In this document: positions 1 through 10,517 of the stretch, piece after piece
Layout of the letters: every line of letters starts with the position of its first letter
Numbering within the stretch: the stretch's first letter is position 1
NCBI GenBank assembly: GCA_009667805.1
Contig: CM019066.1
Location: forward strand, 115,930,190-115,994,189
Direction of reading: 5' to 3'
DNA from: Leptobrachium leishanense
Taxonomy: Eukaryota; Chordata; Amphibia; Anura; Megophryidae
DNA length: 64,000 nucleotides
Program-made: the position numbers and the translations under genes
Notes under the pieces: model-generated
What the model was told of the DNA's origin: nothing
Seen by the model: only the letters and a program-made list of their open reading frames with translations
Databases searched by the model: none

Positions 1-539
1 TTCTGTCTCTTAGCTGAGAAGCAACAGGAGGACACGTGGTTGCTTGTAAAGCAACTTTTGGTTTCATTAGATTAGGTCCCACCTTGAAAGAGGTTGCTGT
101 GGCAGGTAGGGATGAGCTGTTCTGTTCGATCAGTTTGGAGTTCGATTCGAACTTTGGCCATTCGCAAGTTCGCAAATTTCGAACTTTTTTTGGCGTGTTT
201 GGTTCGAGTTCGCAAAAAAAATAAAAATTTTGAAAAGAGTATAAAAAATGCTTAAAAAATACTACAAAATCTAGAAATAAAGAGACTCTTTACTGCAGAA
301 TATTATAAGCAATGGATTATTAGATATTGAATTAAAAACTAATGTCTAAGTGCAAAGATTCTCACCTCTAAATGACCTGTGTTTTCAAACGGCGAAAACA
401 GGTGTTTTTAGTCTGGTCTAGTGAATTTGATACATTGTATGTACAATGAGGGTGTGGTGTGTCTCCTGATGTGTTAAACAACACCTGTGTTTCTGAGAAG
501 TGTTAATTTCTCTCCTAAATCTTCTTCTAATATGCTGCA

Positions 540-1150
540 TTTCACTGCTGTGTGCTCAGCTCATTTTTACCGCTTTCGCTCATCATGTTTAAACGCGATT
601 TGAAGCCACATTTTATTAAATGACGCAGACATATTAGATATCGTTCTTTCCGGCAGACTCCGCAGATTCATAATATAACATTTTTATATGTATACGCTAT
701 GTCCTGCCTGTGTATTATGACAAAAAATGCAATAAAAATTGAATTTTTAATCATCTGCCGTATGTAAAGTGTTTTTTTTCACATTTTAGCACATGAGCGT
801 TTGCGGTTATGTTTTCTATGGGGTGCACTTGTACAAAAATTAGAAATGGGGACTTGTTACATTTTGTGGGGGGAATTACGTGATTTACAGCAAACGCACC
901 CCATAGAAAAAAATCATTAGTGAATCATCGTTCACATTATAATTGAAATGTGAACAATATTGCTGCATTAATAAAAATAACACACAAAAAAATACATGTT
1001 TTTATTTTCTTATTTTTTTTTTACTTTATACCTGGTCATGTTGGGTATCATTCGAAAGGCCATGCTCAGGCCTTTCGATTGACACCCTCCATGACCCCCT
1101 AGCTGCCTGGAGATATCGGGGTTCAAATGAACCCCCTATCTCCACCAGGG
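540..1150 (-). mobile_element. Diverged relative of the TTAA MITE, inverted
   Basis: This stretch is recognisably the reverse complement of the central and right part of the piggyBac-like MITE at 4796-6025. Shared landmarks are the TTTAAAC/ATCATG segment near 583, the CGTTCTTTCCG segment near 642, the GCACCCCATAGAAA segment near 896 and the inverted-repeat stem GGAGATA...TATCTCC near 1110-1143. Its outer boundary near 540 is not sharp, and the other side merges into the minisatellite. It is clearly more diverged than the other two copies. Confidence 0.65.
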
Positions 1151-1154
1151 GATT

Positions 1155-1742
1155 GGCCTGGGCAATATATATATACGCATGATGTGAGCAGGCCTGGGCC
1201 TGGGCAATATATATACACATGATGTGAGCTGGCCTGTGCAATATATATATACGCATGATGTGAGCTGGCCTGGCCCTGGGCAATATATATACGCATGATG
1301 TGAGCTGGCCTGGGCAATATATATACGCATGATGTGAGCTGGCCTGGGCATGGGCAATATATATACGCATGATGTAAGCTGGCCTGGGCCTGGGCAATAT
1401 ATATACGCATGATGTGAGTGGGCCTGGGCCTGGGCAATATATATACACATGATGTGAGCTGGCCTGGGCATGGGCAATATATATATACGCATGATGTGAA
1501 CTGGCCTGGGCCTGGGCAATATATACAGTATACGCATGATGTGAGCTGGCCTGGGCCTGGGCAATATATATACGCATGATGTGAGCTGGCATGGGCATGG
1601 GCAATATATATATATATACGCATGATGTGAGCTGTCCTGGGCCTGGGCAATATATATACGCATGATGTGTGCTGGCCTGGGCCTGGGCAATATATATACG
1701 CATGATGTGAGCTGGCCTGAGCAATATATATATATACGCATG
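1155..1742. repeat. Minisatellite, about 14 units of 35-48 bp
   Basis: Each unit alternates a GC-rich segment (GGCCTGGGCCTGGGCA) with an ATATATA run and the conserved string CGCATGATGTGAGC. Unit length varies mainly through loss of one CCTGGG block and through the length of the TA run. It lies wholly inside hAT copy H1. Long open frames across it in several frames are a by-product of the repeat lacking stops. Confidence 0.95.
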
Positions 1743-2246
1743 ATGAAAATTTGCAAAGGATAAGGCACGCAAAGTGAAATTTTGATGTGTCTGAAATTGA
1801 AACTTATGTGACAACTCTTATTTTTTTTCGTTAATTTATATTTGTTCAATACAGTTAATTTAAATCTGTTTAATAGAGTTAATTTAAAATGGTTTAATAC
1901 AGTTTATTCATATTTATTTTACCTTTACTATTGGTGCTTTTCAAACTTTATTCTTAAATAAAAAGAAATTTAGCAGTTTCATGTTGTGTCTTTTTTTTTT
2001 TTGGGGGGGTGCAAGTAGCTGGTCTTGCCTAGGGCGCAAAATAGTCTAGCACCGGCCATGACCGCATGGTCCACCCCTGCACTCTTTCACAATACCACAG
2101 AGGGGTTACTGTATGATGGCACTTGCTGGCCTGGCACCAAAGGCACAATATTTGGGTGCACTGCCACTGACGCCTGTACCAGATTCATATCCTCAGAGGG
2201 GTTACTGTGTGACGGCACTGTTGCCGACGCTAAAGGTCCAATTTTA

Positions 2247-2659
2247 GGCTAGGGTCAAACGAACGCATTTTTCGCAGCGAACGTCAAAAAGTGCATCCGA
2301 ACGCATTGAGGTGTTTCTTCACGGAAAGCGCTTAAACGGTCATACGATGCACATTTTTGTGTGTGATTTTTTACGGATCCAAACCAGGAAACTATGGGTC
2401 TCTGGACGTTATGTTGGCCGGACATGAGCAGCGTCTGACGTCTCCTAATCACGCACACACGCCGCTATGCGGACGCAGCGCACTCTGTACGTCAGTACTA
2501 GCGGTTCAGTGTTCTCGAAAAAATGCGTTCATTTTCCACTTGCGTTGCGCAGCCGGACTATCGTGCGGCCGTACTTCGTATATTGGCCATCATTGCGCGT
2601 CATATTCTGCTAGTGCGGCCGTGATTAAGTGCGCCTAATGCGCTAGTCTGACCCCAGCC
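2247..2659. mobile_element. Harbinger-like MITE (TTA target duplication)
   Basis: The ends are GGCTAGGGTCAAACGAACGC and the inverse of GGCTGGGGTCAGACTAGCGC, flanked by TTA at 2244-2246 and 2660-2662. The same hAT segment without the insertion is visible near 6338-6352 in the opposite orientation, where the target reads through as a single TTTTAAA. This empty site fixes the boundaries. A 3-bp TWA duplication and this type of terminus suit PIF/Harbinger elements. It encodes no protein. A relative lies at 15884-16348. Confidence 0.8.
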
Positions 2660-3226
2660 TTAAAGCATCTATTGTTACTTTCATCCAAAGCCTGCATAAG
2701 TTTCACCATAATTTAGCCAAAAAATCACTAAACTTTTTCTGCATGTCCGAAAATGTCTCCTCTTTTCATACAGACTGCCGCCCCAAGCAGTTGTTTATGG
2801 ATAGATTAAAGGAAAAGCATTTACCGTCATTTGAAATATCATTTTTTGGTTTTTACATATATCTATACATCCTACAAATCTGCCACTTCACGGGCAGGTT
2901 ATGGGGACCTCCTAGGCACGATATTTGAAATAATTTTAAATTTTTATTTTTAACCCTTATTTCATGGAAAACTCACCGTCCCTTTTAAAACGTTTTTATT
3001 TTTAACTTTTTGTCCTTGTTTCCTGTCCCCCAGGGCACTACCCGGACCCCCATACACCTTTTATGGCAAATATCTAGCATATATGCCCTCTTGGAGGGCA
3101 CTCTAAAAATCGAATTTTCAGCCCCATTGACTTCTATTGAGTTTGAGTTCGAATTCGAACATTTGGAAAGTTCGAGTTCGAATGCGAACCGAACTCGGGG
3201 GTGTTCGGCTCATCCCTAGTGGCAGG

Positions 3227-3953
3227 TAGGCGTAACACTTTAATGGCCATTCAATATAAACTAAAACTTCTGTTTTTAACATGGAGCCACAGGGATAAGC
3301 GCAAATGACAACCTTTTTTCTTGTTATGTTCTAAGCTTTATAAAGTGCAGAGTGGAGTTGGGTTAACCAGATCCTCAGAGTGGACATAAAGCCCCAATAT
3401 CCAGAAGGCAGAGAGACTGGTTACACTATAGATACATAAACTGTGATTGATGTTATACTTCACTATAATATATAGAAGTTGTCAAACAATGTCACTGAGC
3501 ACTAGGACATTTCTGTGACATAAATGCAGATGGATTTACAGCATCCAGTGTCTTCAAAGCTGAGCTTCAATACCTTCAAATCCCTAATGGAGTAGAAGCT
3601 GCATTAAAACCATTAACAAACTGTTATACGAGCCTCATGCATTTTTAATTGGCAGTGAATCCAAAAATATTGAAAGAATATCCCTACATCAAAGTATATT
3701 TAAATAGGGCCACATCAATACAGATGCTGAATCAATCCCTTAAGACCTGAAAATGTTCAAGGAAGTAAATTTGTTAAAGAAAAGAGGATATATATCTTGG
3801 CAGAGGTTATAAATGAGGAAATTACCTAAGCATGGACAAGTTATGCACAGGATACATCACTTCCGTTTCTACAGATTATGTACAGTACGCAAGGACAGAT
3901 TCCATTCACAGACCCTACTGAAAGCCATGTACACTGGAGTATATTTTAAAGCA
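3227..3953. other. Non-coding stretch without recognisable features
   Basis: AT-rich sequence between two hAT copies. No open frame of credible coding character and no clear repeat structure were found. Confidence 0.6.
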
Positions 3954-4085
3954 AAGGTCAGGAAACTTGTCCCTCTGGATGTTTTGGAACTACATCTCCC
4001 ATGGTGCGTAGTCACAGATCAGTTGGCTGAGCCTCATGGGAAATGTAGTTGCAAAGCATCTGGAGGGCCAAGGTTGCCTACCCCA
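3954..4085. mobile_element. Small hAT-type MITE with imperfect terminal inverted repeats
   Basis: The two halves are imperfect inverted repeats: AGGTCAGGAAAC...CTCTGGATG on the left and CATCTGGAGGGCCAAGGTTGCCTACC on the right. In the middle are TTGGAACTACATCTCCCATG and the inverse CATGGGAAATGTAGTTGC. The same pattern recurs at 22896, 60317 and 60531, so these are members of one short palindromic family. Confidence 0.75.
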
Positions 4086-4795
4086 TTCTTAATCAAGGTA
4101 GGTGTAATCCGAAAACTGATACACAGAACATAATGATGTAGCACACAATTTTTTTTAATCTTATCTTGTATTGATTGTGTAATACCTCTTAGATTCCATA
4201 TCAACACACGGGGATTTTCCTTGATCAATGGGTGCCAACCTAAAAATAAGCAGGGCCCTATTCCACTCTTGCTGGTAACAGGGAGCTGCTAAGGAGAAAT
4301 GTCATCTTTTCTGACTCTTATCTGACCCGGCCACTATTAGCCGGCTTGAGGCGTAATATTTGGGAGTCACTGATAGATACTGGCAGCACCTCCAGTATCA
4401 TCTCCTGGAGTACATGGAAGTTCTTGGGAGCATACGAGACCCTACGTGAACTGGCACTCTGTAGGGTTGTGTTGAGTCAGCAACGAACTCTGGGAACTAT
4501 TTGTTTGAAATATTCTGCTGCATTAACCATGAGTGCTTGGCAGATGATTAGGGATGAGTCGAACACCCCCGTGTTCGGTTTGCACTCGAACAATTTCAAA
4601 CTTCGAGTTCGAACACGAAGTCACGAACACGAACCGAACTCAATGCAAGTCAATGGGACTCAAAAGTTCGGATTTTAGAGTGCCCTGCAAGAGGGCATAT
4701 ATGCAAGATATTTGCCATAAAAAGTGTATGGGGGTCCGGGTAGTGCCCTGGGGGACAGGAAACAAGGACAAAAAGTTTTTAAAAAAAGTTTTTAA

Positions 4796-6025
4796 CCCTT
4801 TCAAAGCGGAGGACGCGCTCAGCGCGTCCTCCGCATTCCCGCTGCTGTGCGGAGGACGCGCTGAGCGCGTCCTCCCATTGGGGTCAGCATTCGGCCGGGT
4901 TCCGGCCGATCGCTGGCCCCCCCGGTGCGGGCTGACATCCTCGATGTCAGCCGCGCATCCGGGACCGCAGCCGCCAGAATTAGGTGTCATCGCGGCAGCG
5001 CGATGACACCTAATTCAGGCGCCCCCCCCGCATGTGCGGAGGAGGCGCCTGAAAGGGAGGTCCTTCGGACCTCTCTCCCTCCCGATCGGCGGCTCTGCGG
5101 GGGTTAACCCAGGCATCATTTGGAAGGGCACAGCCTGCCCTTCCAAATGGTGCCTGGCATTAACCCCTGGGGAGCTGGATCGCGAATCGGCGCTGAAAAG
5201 CGCCGGTTCGCGATCCTTTCCCGGAGCTGGCCGACATCTTGGATGTCGGCCAAGCCTCCGGGAACTCCCCCTGAGGACTGGCGTCATCGTGCGTAGCACG
5301 ATGACGCCAGTCCTAGAGTTAACCCCTAACTGCCACCAACGGTGGAGATAGGGAGTTCATTGGAACTCCCTATCTCCCGATCCGTGGCAGTTAGGGGTTA
5401 ATGTTTGGTATGGTTGAATCGGCCAGAGCATGGCCGTTCCAACAATATCAAACTTGAATGTGAAAAAAGTTTTTTTAAAAAAATATAAATAAAAATAAAA
5501 ATAAAAATATATTTTAAAAAAAAATTATAAAAAAAAAATAAACATTTTTTTTTCTTTTTTTTGGTTTGTTAGTGTAGCAATATTGTTCCCATTGCAATTA
5601 TAATGTGAACAATGATGCTGCACTAACGATTTTTGTATGCGGTGCGTTTGTTAAAAATCGCGTAATTTTCCCCAAAAAAAAATGTAACGAGACCCCATCT
5701 CTAATTTTTTTAACAAGCGCACCCCATACAAAATATAACCGCAATTGCTCGCATGTTAAAATGTGAAAAAAAAACACTTTACACGTTGTAAATTATTGAA
5801 AATACATATTTTATTGCATTTTTTGTTATAATATACAGACATGACATAACGCATACATATAATAATGACATATTATGAATCTACTGAGTCTGACGGAAAG
5901 AACGATATATAATATGTCTGGGTCATATACTAAAATAAGCCTTCAAAACACGTTTAAACATGATGAGCAAAACCGGTAAAAATGACCTCAGCACAGAGGC
6001 GGGAAAAGCCTCAGCAGCGAAAGGG
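4796..6025. mobile_element. piggyBac-like MITE, copy A, TTAA flanked
   Basis: It is bounded by TTAA at 4792-4795 and 6026-6029, with terminal CCCTTTC on the left and GAAAGGG on the right. In the sister hAT copy at 49459 the same site is empty and reads through a single TTAA near 49692. The insertion and its four-base target duplication are therefore seen directly, which is the signature of piggyBac-type transposition. It encodes no transposase. The left half is GC-rich and packed with inverted repeats, and the right half is AT-rich. Copy B sits at 16865-18053 in a different site. Confidence 0.88.
4800..5402. repeat. Cluster of about eight inverted repeats within MITE copy A
   Basis: Successive hairpins can be read: GGACGCGCTCAGCGCGTCC (4811), GGCTGACATC/GATGTCAGCC (4928), AGGTGTCATCGCG/CGCGATGACACCT (4982), GAGGTCCTTCGGACCTC (5057), GGCATCATTTGGAAGGGCA/TGCCCTTCCAAATGGTGCC (5110), GGATCGCGAA/TTCGCGATCC (5178), GGCCGACATC/GATGTCGGCC (5229), GACTGGCGTCATCGTGC/GCACGATGACGCCAGTC (5277) and GGGAGTTCATTGGAACTCCC (5350). 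The last is enclosed in an outer CTAACTGCCAC/GTGGCAGTTAG stem. The same order is kept at 16870-17430. Confidence 0.9.
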
Positions 6026-6359
6026 TTAAAGGGACAGTGAGTTTTCCATGAAATAAGGGTAAAAAATAAAAACGAAAAATTCCTTCAAATATCGTGCCTA
6101 GGAGGTCCCCATAACCTGCCCGTGAAGTGGCGGATTTGTAGGATGTATAGAAACATTTAAAAACAAAAAAATTACGTTTCAAATGGTTTTCCTTTAATCT
6201 ATTCATAAACAACTGCTTGGGGCGGCAGTCTGTATTTAAAAAGGAGACATTTTAGGACATGAAGAACAAGTTTAGTGATTTTTTGGCTAAATTATGGTGA
6301 AACTTATGCAGGCTTTGGATGAAAGTAACAATAGGTGCTTTAAAATTGGGCCTTTAGTG

Positions 6360-6690
6360 TCGGCAACAGTGCCGTGCCACTGTAACCCCTATGTGGTATT
6401 GTGGAAGAGTGCAGGGTTGGACCCTGCATTCCAAAAAATTTAAATGATATAAATCTGGTACAGGCGTCAGTGCACCCAAATATTGTGCCTTTCATGGCAT
6501 CAAGTGCCTTCACACCATAACCCTTTTGTGGTATTGTGGAAGAGTGCAGGGTTGGACCCTGAGTTCCAAAAAATTTAAATGATATAAATCTGGTATAGGC
6601 GTCAGTGCACCCAAATATTGTGCCTTTCATGGCAGCAAGTGCCCTCACACCGTAACCCCTTTGTGGTATTGTGGAAGAGTTCAGTGGTGG
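6360..6690. repeat. Left subterminal tandem repeat of hAT copy H2 (three units)
   Basis: Units of roughly 120-140 bp each contain GTAACCCCTNTGTGGTATTGTGGAAGAG, then a GGTGGACCCTG-type block, then GGCGTCAGTGCACCCAAATATTGTGCC. The same unit is expanded to about 16 copies in the sister element at 50040-52330 and to three at 41670-42010. Confidence 0.85.
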
Positions 6691-6721
6691 AGGTTTTGTG
6701 AATGCAGAAGACATCCCCAAT

Positions 6722-7882
6722 CTATTCCGTTACGTCAGCATTAGGGGATTGATAGCTGCTGATCCAGGACTGATTCATTTTTATAAATGTCAGCCGGTCT
6801 ACAGAGTCGGTGGACAGACGCACTCTTTTGTCTGTGACAAAACCTCCAGCGGCACTGAACATCCTTAGAGAAAGCACACTGGATGAAGGGCAACCTAGTA
6901 GCTGCATAGCATATTGGCTAAGTTCTGGCAAGTGATCCAATCTCAACACCCAGAAAGCCAGTGGATCATCTGCTGGAAAGGTATCCAGGTCTGCCCTTGC
7001 CCCTAGGTAGTCCTGCACCATACGGTGAAGACACTGGCAATGGGTGCCCCCATTTGACGTCCCTGGACGTCGTGGACTAAAATATTTTAAAAAAGCATCA
7101 GTCAAGCGGCCCCGGCCTTCACCACTATTCCTCTGATCATCCGCAGCCTCAGAAGCACCTGTGTCATCACTTGGTAACCTAACAGTGCCTGGAAAAGTGT
7201 TACACAAGTGTCGCTTTAGAGCGTACTCAAGTTTTGTCATCCTGTGCTCCCTCTGTGCGGGCAGGATGAGCTCGGCAACTTTACCCTTGTATCATGGATC
7301 AAGAAGGCTTGCCAACCAGTAATGATCCCTCTCCTTGATAGCACGAATCCTGGGGTCCTTTAGCAGGCTTTGCAGGATAAGGGAGCCCATGCAGCATAGG
7401 TTGGAGGTGGCATTAGCTTCCGAGTCTTCCTGTTCAATGAGGAGGACCCCATCGTGCACTACCTCCTCCCAGCCACATACTAGTCCTTGTGTTTCTGGGC
7501 ACACAAAACCCTCCCTTGAGGAATCCCCACCTTCAATGCCCCCACTACTTAAATATTCCTCCTCCTCCTCATCCTCCGCCTGTCTGATCTGAGGAGGACC
7601 CGTTGGAATGCTGACTGTGGAAAGACTGGGGCCTTCAGAGCTAGGGAAGGCCTCCTCTTCCTCCCGTTGCTCTTCCTCTAGAGCCACATCTGTAATTCCC
7701 CGCAGAGTGTGTGCCAGCAGGAACACTAAAGGAATTGTGTCACTGATGCATGCACTGTCCCTGCTCACCATCCTCGTTGCCTCCTCAAATGGTGACAGTA
7801 CAGTGCATGCATCCTTGATCATCACCCACTGTGGCCGGGGGGGAAACAAGTTGACCTGAACCTGTCCTTGTGCCATACTCAC
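6722..7882 (-). pseudogene. hAT transposase, C-terminal half (broken), copy H2
   Basis: Minus-strand remnant of a BED/hAT transposase, the enzyme that would cut and paste the surrounding TAGGGATGAGC element. Frame 7882-7292 carries part of the catalytic/insertion domain, including the region reading AIKERDHYWLASLLDP. Frame 7240-6722 carries the C-terminal hAT dimerisation domain, with the recognisable run CPSSSVLSLRMFSAAGGFVT followed by RVRLSTDSVDRLTFIKMN. A frameshift separates the two near 7260, where the best sister copy reads on through a DPRYKGKVAEL segment. The N-terminal half lies beyond an LTR retrotransposon inserted at 8042. Family and role rest on established hAT features. The copy cannot be functional. 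Confidence 0.88.
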
Positions 7883-8041
7883 ACAAGTACTTGTTGATGG
7901 CCCTCTGCTGCTTGTGCAGACGCTGCAGCATTGCTAATGTCGAGTTCCACCTGGTGGGCATCACACAGATCAGACGGTTTGTGGGAAGGTGGAATTCTCT
8001 TTGAATTTCTGCCAGGCAAACGCTTGCTGGGAATGACCATC

Positions 8042-9101
8042 TGTCACGGAATTCCCCAAGAGGCTCGACCGCAAAGCCCAGGACCCTCAGCCAGGGACAG
8101 CGTTAATGACGTTGTGGTTACTATGGACTCCTAAGTGCCGTTGCACTGTAGGAACACCTTGTTTTATTTTACTAGATGTGGTTATTATTGTGTGATGTAA
8201 TAAAAGTGTCCCCTGTATGTATAACTGTGAAACGTATGTTAAACCCCATTGTATGTTCTGCCCGTCGCCATTTGCCATCGCCTCGTGGATCCGGTCGGAG
8301 TGGCCGAATCATAAAATGGCCGATTCGGAACATCCGGTTACGAATCGACCAATACGAATCGGGACCAAGGCACTCCACCTCGAGAAAGGGCCAATGGGAT
8401 CATGGGGGGCGGGCAGGGTTTCCATTGTCTTGTTTATGTTTGATTGTTGATAAATATATGTGAAGTTCCCAGTAAAGCTCAGTTCAACCTGTACATTCAG
8501 CTCCGCCTGGTGTCTTTTCTGATCTCTCGCCACACGAGGCTCCTCACAGTCTCTGTGCGCATCACCCACGAGGTACGACTCTTCGACCACTGTGGCGACG
8601 TACCGCGCATCGGAACAGTGCACCGCCGCATCCACGATAATTTCGTATCTCCGAATCGAAATTGCGGCGCCGCTTCCGCGCATCTATTCCCCGAACAGTT
8701 GTACCCGCTTTGAGTCTGCGGCTCGATCCGAAGCCCCGACGCGGCACTTCCCGCGCGCATCGACCCATCGAAACGTGGCCCATCCGAAACGTTTCCCGTC
8801 CGAACGAGTAAACCCGCACGGACGAAACGTTTCCCACCAGAGCAGCTATCTCAGCAGACGGTCTCATCTTTCCCGAGGTCAGTAGATCAGCTGCTCGAGA
8901 CGCCGAGTGCCGTGATGCTCGGTGGTCGGGCTGGTCTCATACAGGGGTCCCTCTCCATAGCCCGCAAACCCTTCCCCATGGTCACTCCAGGCCGCTCGAG
9001 AGGCCGAGTGCCGTGCCACTCGGTAGTCGGGCCGGCGGTGAGCGCAGTGGGAGGAGCAGATAGGAGCACACCCGCAGGCGGACAACACCCATTCCGTCTC
9101 A
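8042..9101 (+). repeat. 5' LTR (1060 bp)
   Basis: It starts TGTCACGGAAT and ends in CA. It is nearly identical to 10518-11620 except for a 43-bp segment missing here. An AATAAA motif lies at 8199-8204 and an AT-rich GATAAATATATG near 8448, but which of these acts as a promoter or polyadenylation signal cannot be decided from sequence alone. Confidence 0.95.
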
Positions 9102-9102
9102 C

Positions 9103-9120
9103 TGGTGGCAGCGGTGGGAT
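9103..9120 (+). promoter_or_regulatory. Primer binding site, tRNA-Leu type
   Basis: TGGTGGCAGCGGTGGGAT, one base after the 5' LTR, is complementary over 18 bases to the 3' end (with CCA) of vertebrate tRNA-Leu of the AAG/TAG type, as I know that tRNA. This fixes the plus-strand orientation of the retroelement. Confidence 0.85.
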
Positions 9121-9195
9121 AAGCTCTCTGCACCCCCCAAGAAGACCCTCACCATGGTTGGGTAAGGGGTCTACAAAAGGGACGCCCTGCGGGTC

Positions 9196-10469
9196 ATGTT
9201 GGAGAGTCGGGGAGGAACCCCCGGCACCAAAAGCAAGAAAGTCCTGGTGAAGGAGCTTACCAGGATGGACCAGCAAATGGTAAGCACCCCAACCCTGACT
9301 CCGGCCCTAACGAGCACCTCCGACAGAAAGCTCGATCAATATTCGAGAGATTCAGCCTCACCCCCTCCGAGGACACAGTGATGCAACTGATGATGGACCT
9401 CCAAGAAGATGAGGAGCGAGATAAGGAGTGCCAACACCAGCTGCGGTTGGCCGAGCTCCAAATGACTTGGATAGAATACCCCACCCCTGAAACCTACCCC
9501 GTAGAGCCCTGGGTTGAGGTTGACAGCCCGCCTGGAGCTTCGTCCAGGGAATCTACACCCCCCAGCGATCCTTTTATGGGGACATGCAGCTGGGCTGGAG
9601 CCTCAGAGGAGGAACCCACACTCCCCGGCGATACTTGGGAGGAGATCTACAGCGTGCCTGGGATTTCCGTCGAGGAAGCTACACTTTCCACAGTCTGCCA
9701 AGAGGAGCAGACAGATGTTCCCCCCGGGCTGGTCTGCCCGCAACCGTTGACCCTCCTGGAGATGGGAGAAGCCATCCTCCCGCAAGGAGACCCCCACCCA
9801 GCCGAAGAGCTGGCCACGGGGCAGAGCGCCGCTGGCCTCTGCCCACTTTCCACAGTCTGCCAAGAGGAGCAGACAGATGTTCCCCCCGGGCTGGGTTGCC
9901 CGCGACTATTGATTTCCCTGGAAATGGAAGAAGCCACCCTCCCACAAGGAGACCCCCACCCAGCTGAAGTGCTGGCGACGGGCCAGAGCGCCGATGCCCT
10001 CTGCCCTCCATGCATAATGGTCACATTGGACCCAGGAGAGGAGTTCCCCGGGCTGGTTTTCCCACAGCCCATGACCCCACCGAGAACGGAGGGCACCATT
10101 CTCCCGTCAGGAGACTTATCGTCGGCATCTACCCCTCCAGCGGAAGCGCTGGCAACAGGGCAGAGCCCCGCTGGCCTCTGCCCACCTTTGTCGGTTCACC
10201 CAGAAGATTGCAGTGAGGACTCCCAGGGGCTGCCGGCCCCGCAACCGACGACCCTACCCCGACTGGAGGTAAACTGTGTCCCGCATAATATACCCGTCCC
10301 CCAGCAGAAGAGCTGGCAACGGGGCAGAGTGCCGCTGGCCTCTGCCCACCACCCAACTTGTGCCCAGGGGATCCAGGCCAGTTTTTCCAGAGGGTGTTAC
10401 CCTCCCGACCGACGGCTCGCCTCCTCCCGACAGACTATGGACCTGGGAGCACCGACTTCCCCGGTATGA
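9196..10469 (+). CDS. Repeat-containing ORF of the non-autonomous LTR element (one apparent frameshift)
   Basis: An ATG at 9196 opens a short basic leader (reading MLESRGGTPGTKSKKVLVKE). A shift of frame around 9290-9310 passes into a long frame, open upstream of its first ATG at 9381, that runs to 10469. The predicted protein begins with a helical, charged segment (DLQEDEERDKECQHQLRLAE) that could be gag-like or coiled coil. After that it is made of acidic, proline-rich repeats of about 57 residues with the signature TVCQEEQTDVPPGL and ATGQSA. Two units are nearly identical (9690-9850 and 9847-10010) and later ones are degenerate. No CCHC knuckle, protease or polymerase motif is visible. I do not recognise the family, and a gag-derived structural or spacer protein is only an inference. 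Confidence 0.6.
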
Positions 10470-10502
10470 CCCGTTGGGGTCCAACCGGGTGCGTCGGACT
10501 TT

Positions 10503-10517
10503 GGGAGGGGGGAGGAG
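10503..10517 (+). promoter_or_regulatory. Polypurine tract
   Basis: GGGAGGGGGGAGGAG lies directly against the TGTCACGG start of the 3' LTR. Its place and composition match the plus-strand primer of LTR elements. Confidence 0.9.

Larger units (their letters stand above)
107..3218. mobile_element. Non-autonomous hAT element, copy H1 (about 3.1 kb)
   Basis: The left end reads TAGGGATGAGC and the right end reads GCTCATCCCTA, which are inverted repeats. Both are flanked by the perfect 8-bp direct repeat GTGGCAGG (99-106 and 3219-3226), the duplication length expected of hAT elements. There is no transposase. The right-hand 560 bases are the reverse complement of the left terminal region of the larger copies at 4549 and 49459, so this copy lies in the opposite orientation to them. 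The interior holds a diverged piggyBac-like MITE, an AT/GC minisatellite and a Harbinger-like MITE. The copy at 16440-20102 shares its other terminal region. Confidence 0.9.

Noticed and set aside
1026..1849. Three overlapping long minus-strand frames (SCVYI/HHAYIY repeats)
   Set aside because: Artefact of a minisatellite without stop codons, open in several frames at once.
9584..10099. Alternative long frames opposite or shifted to the repeat ORF of the LTR element
   Set aside because: They arise from GC-rich repeat sequence. Only the frame 9381-10469 has gag-like leader continuity and protein-like composition.
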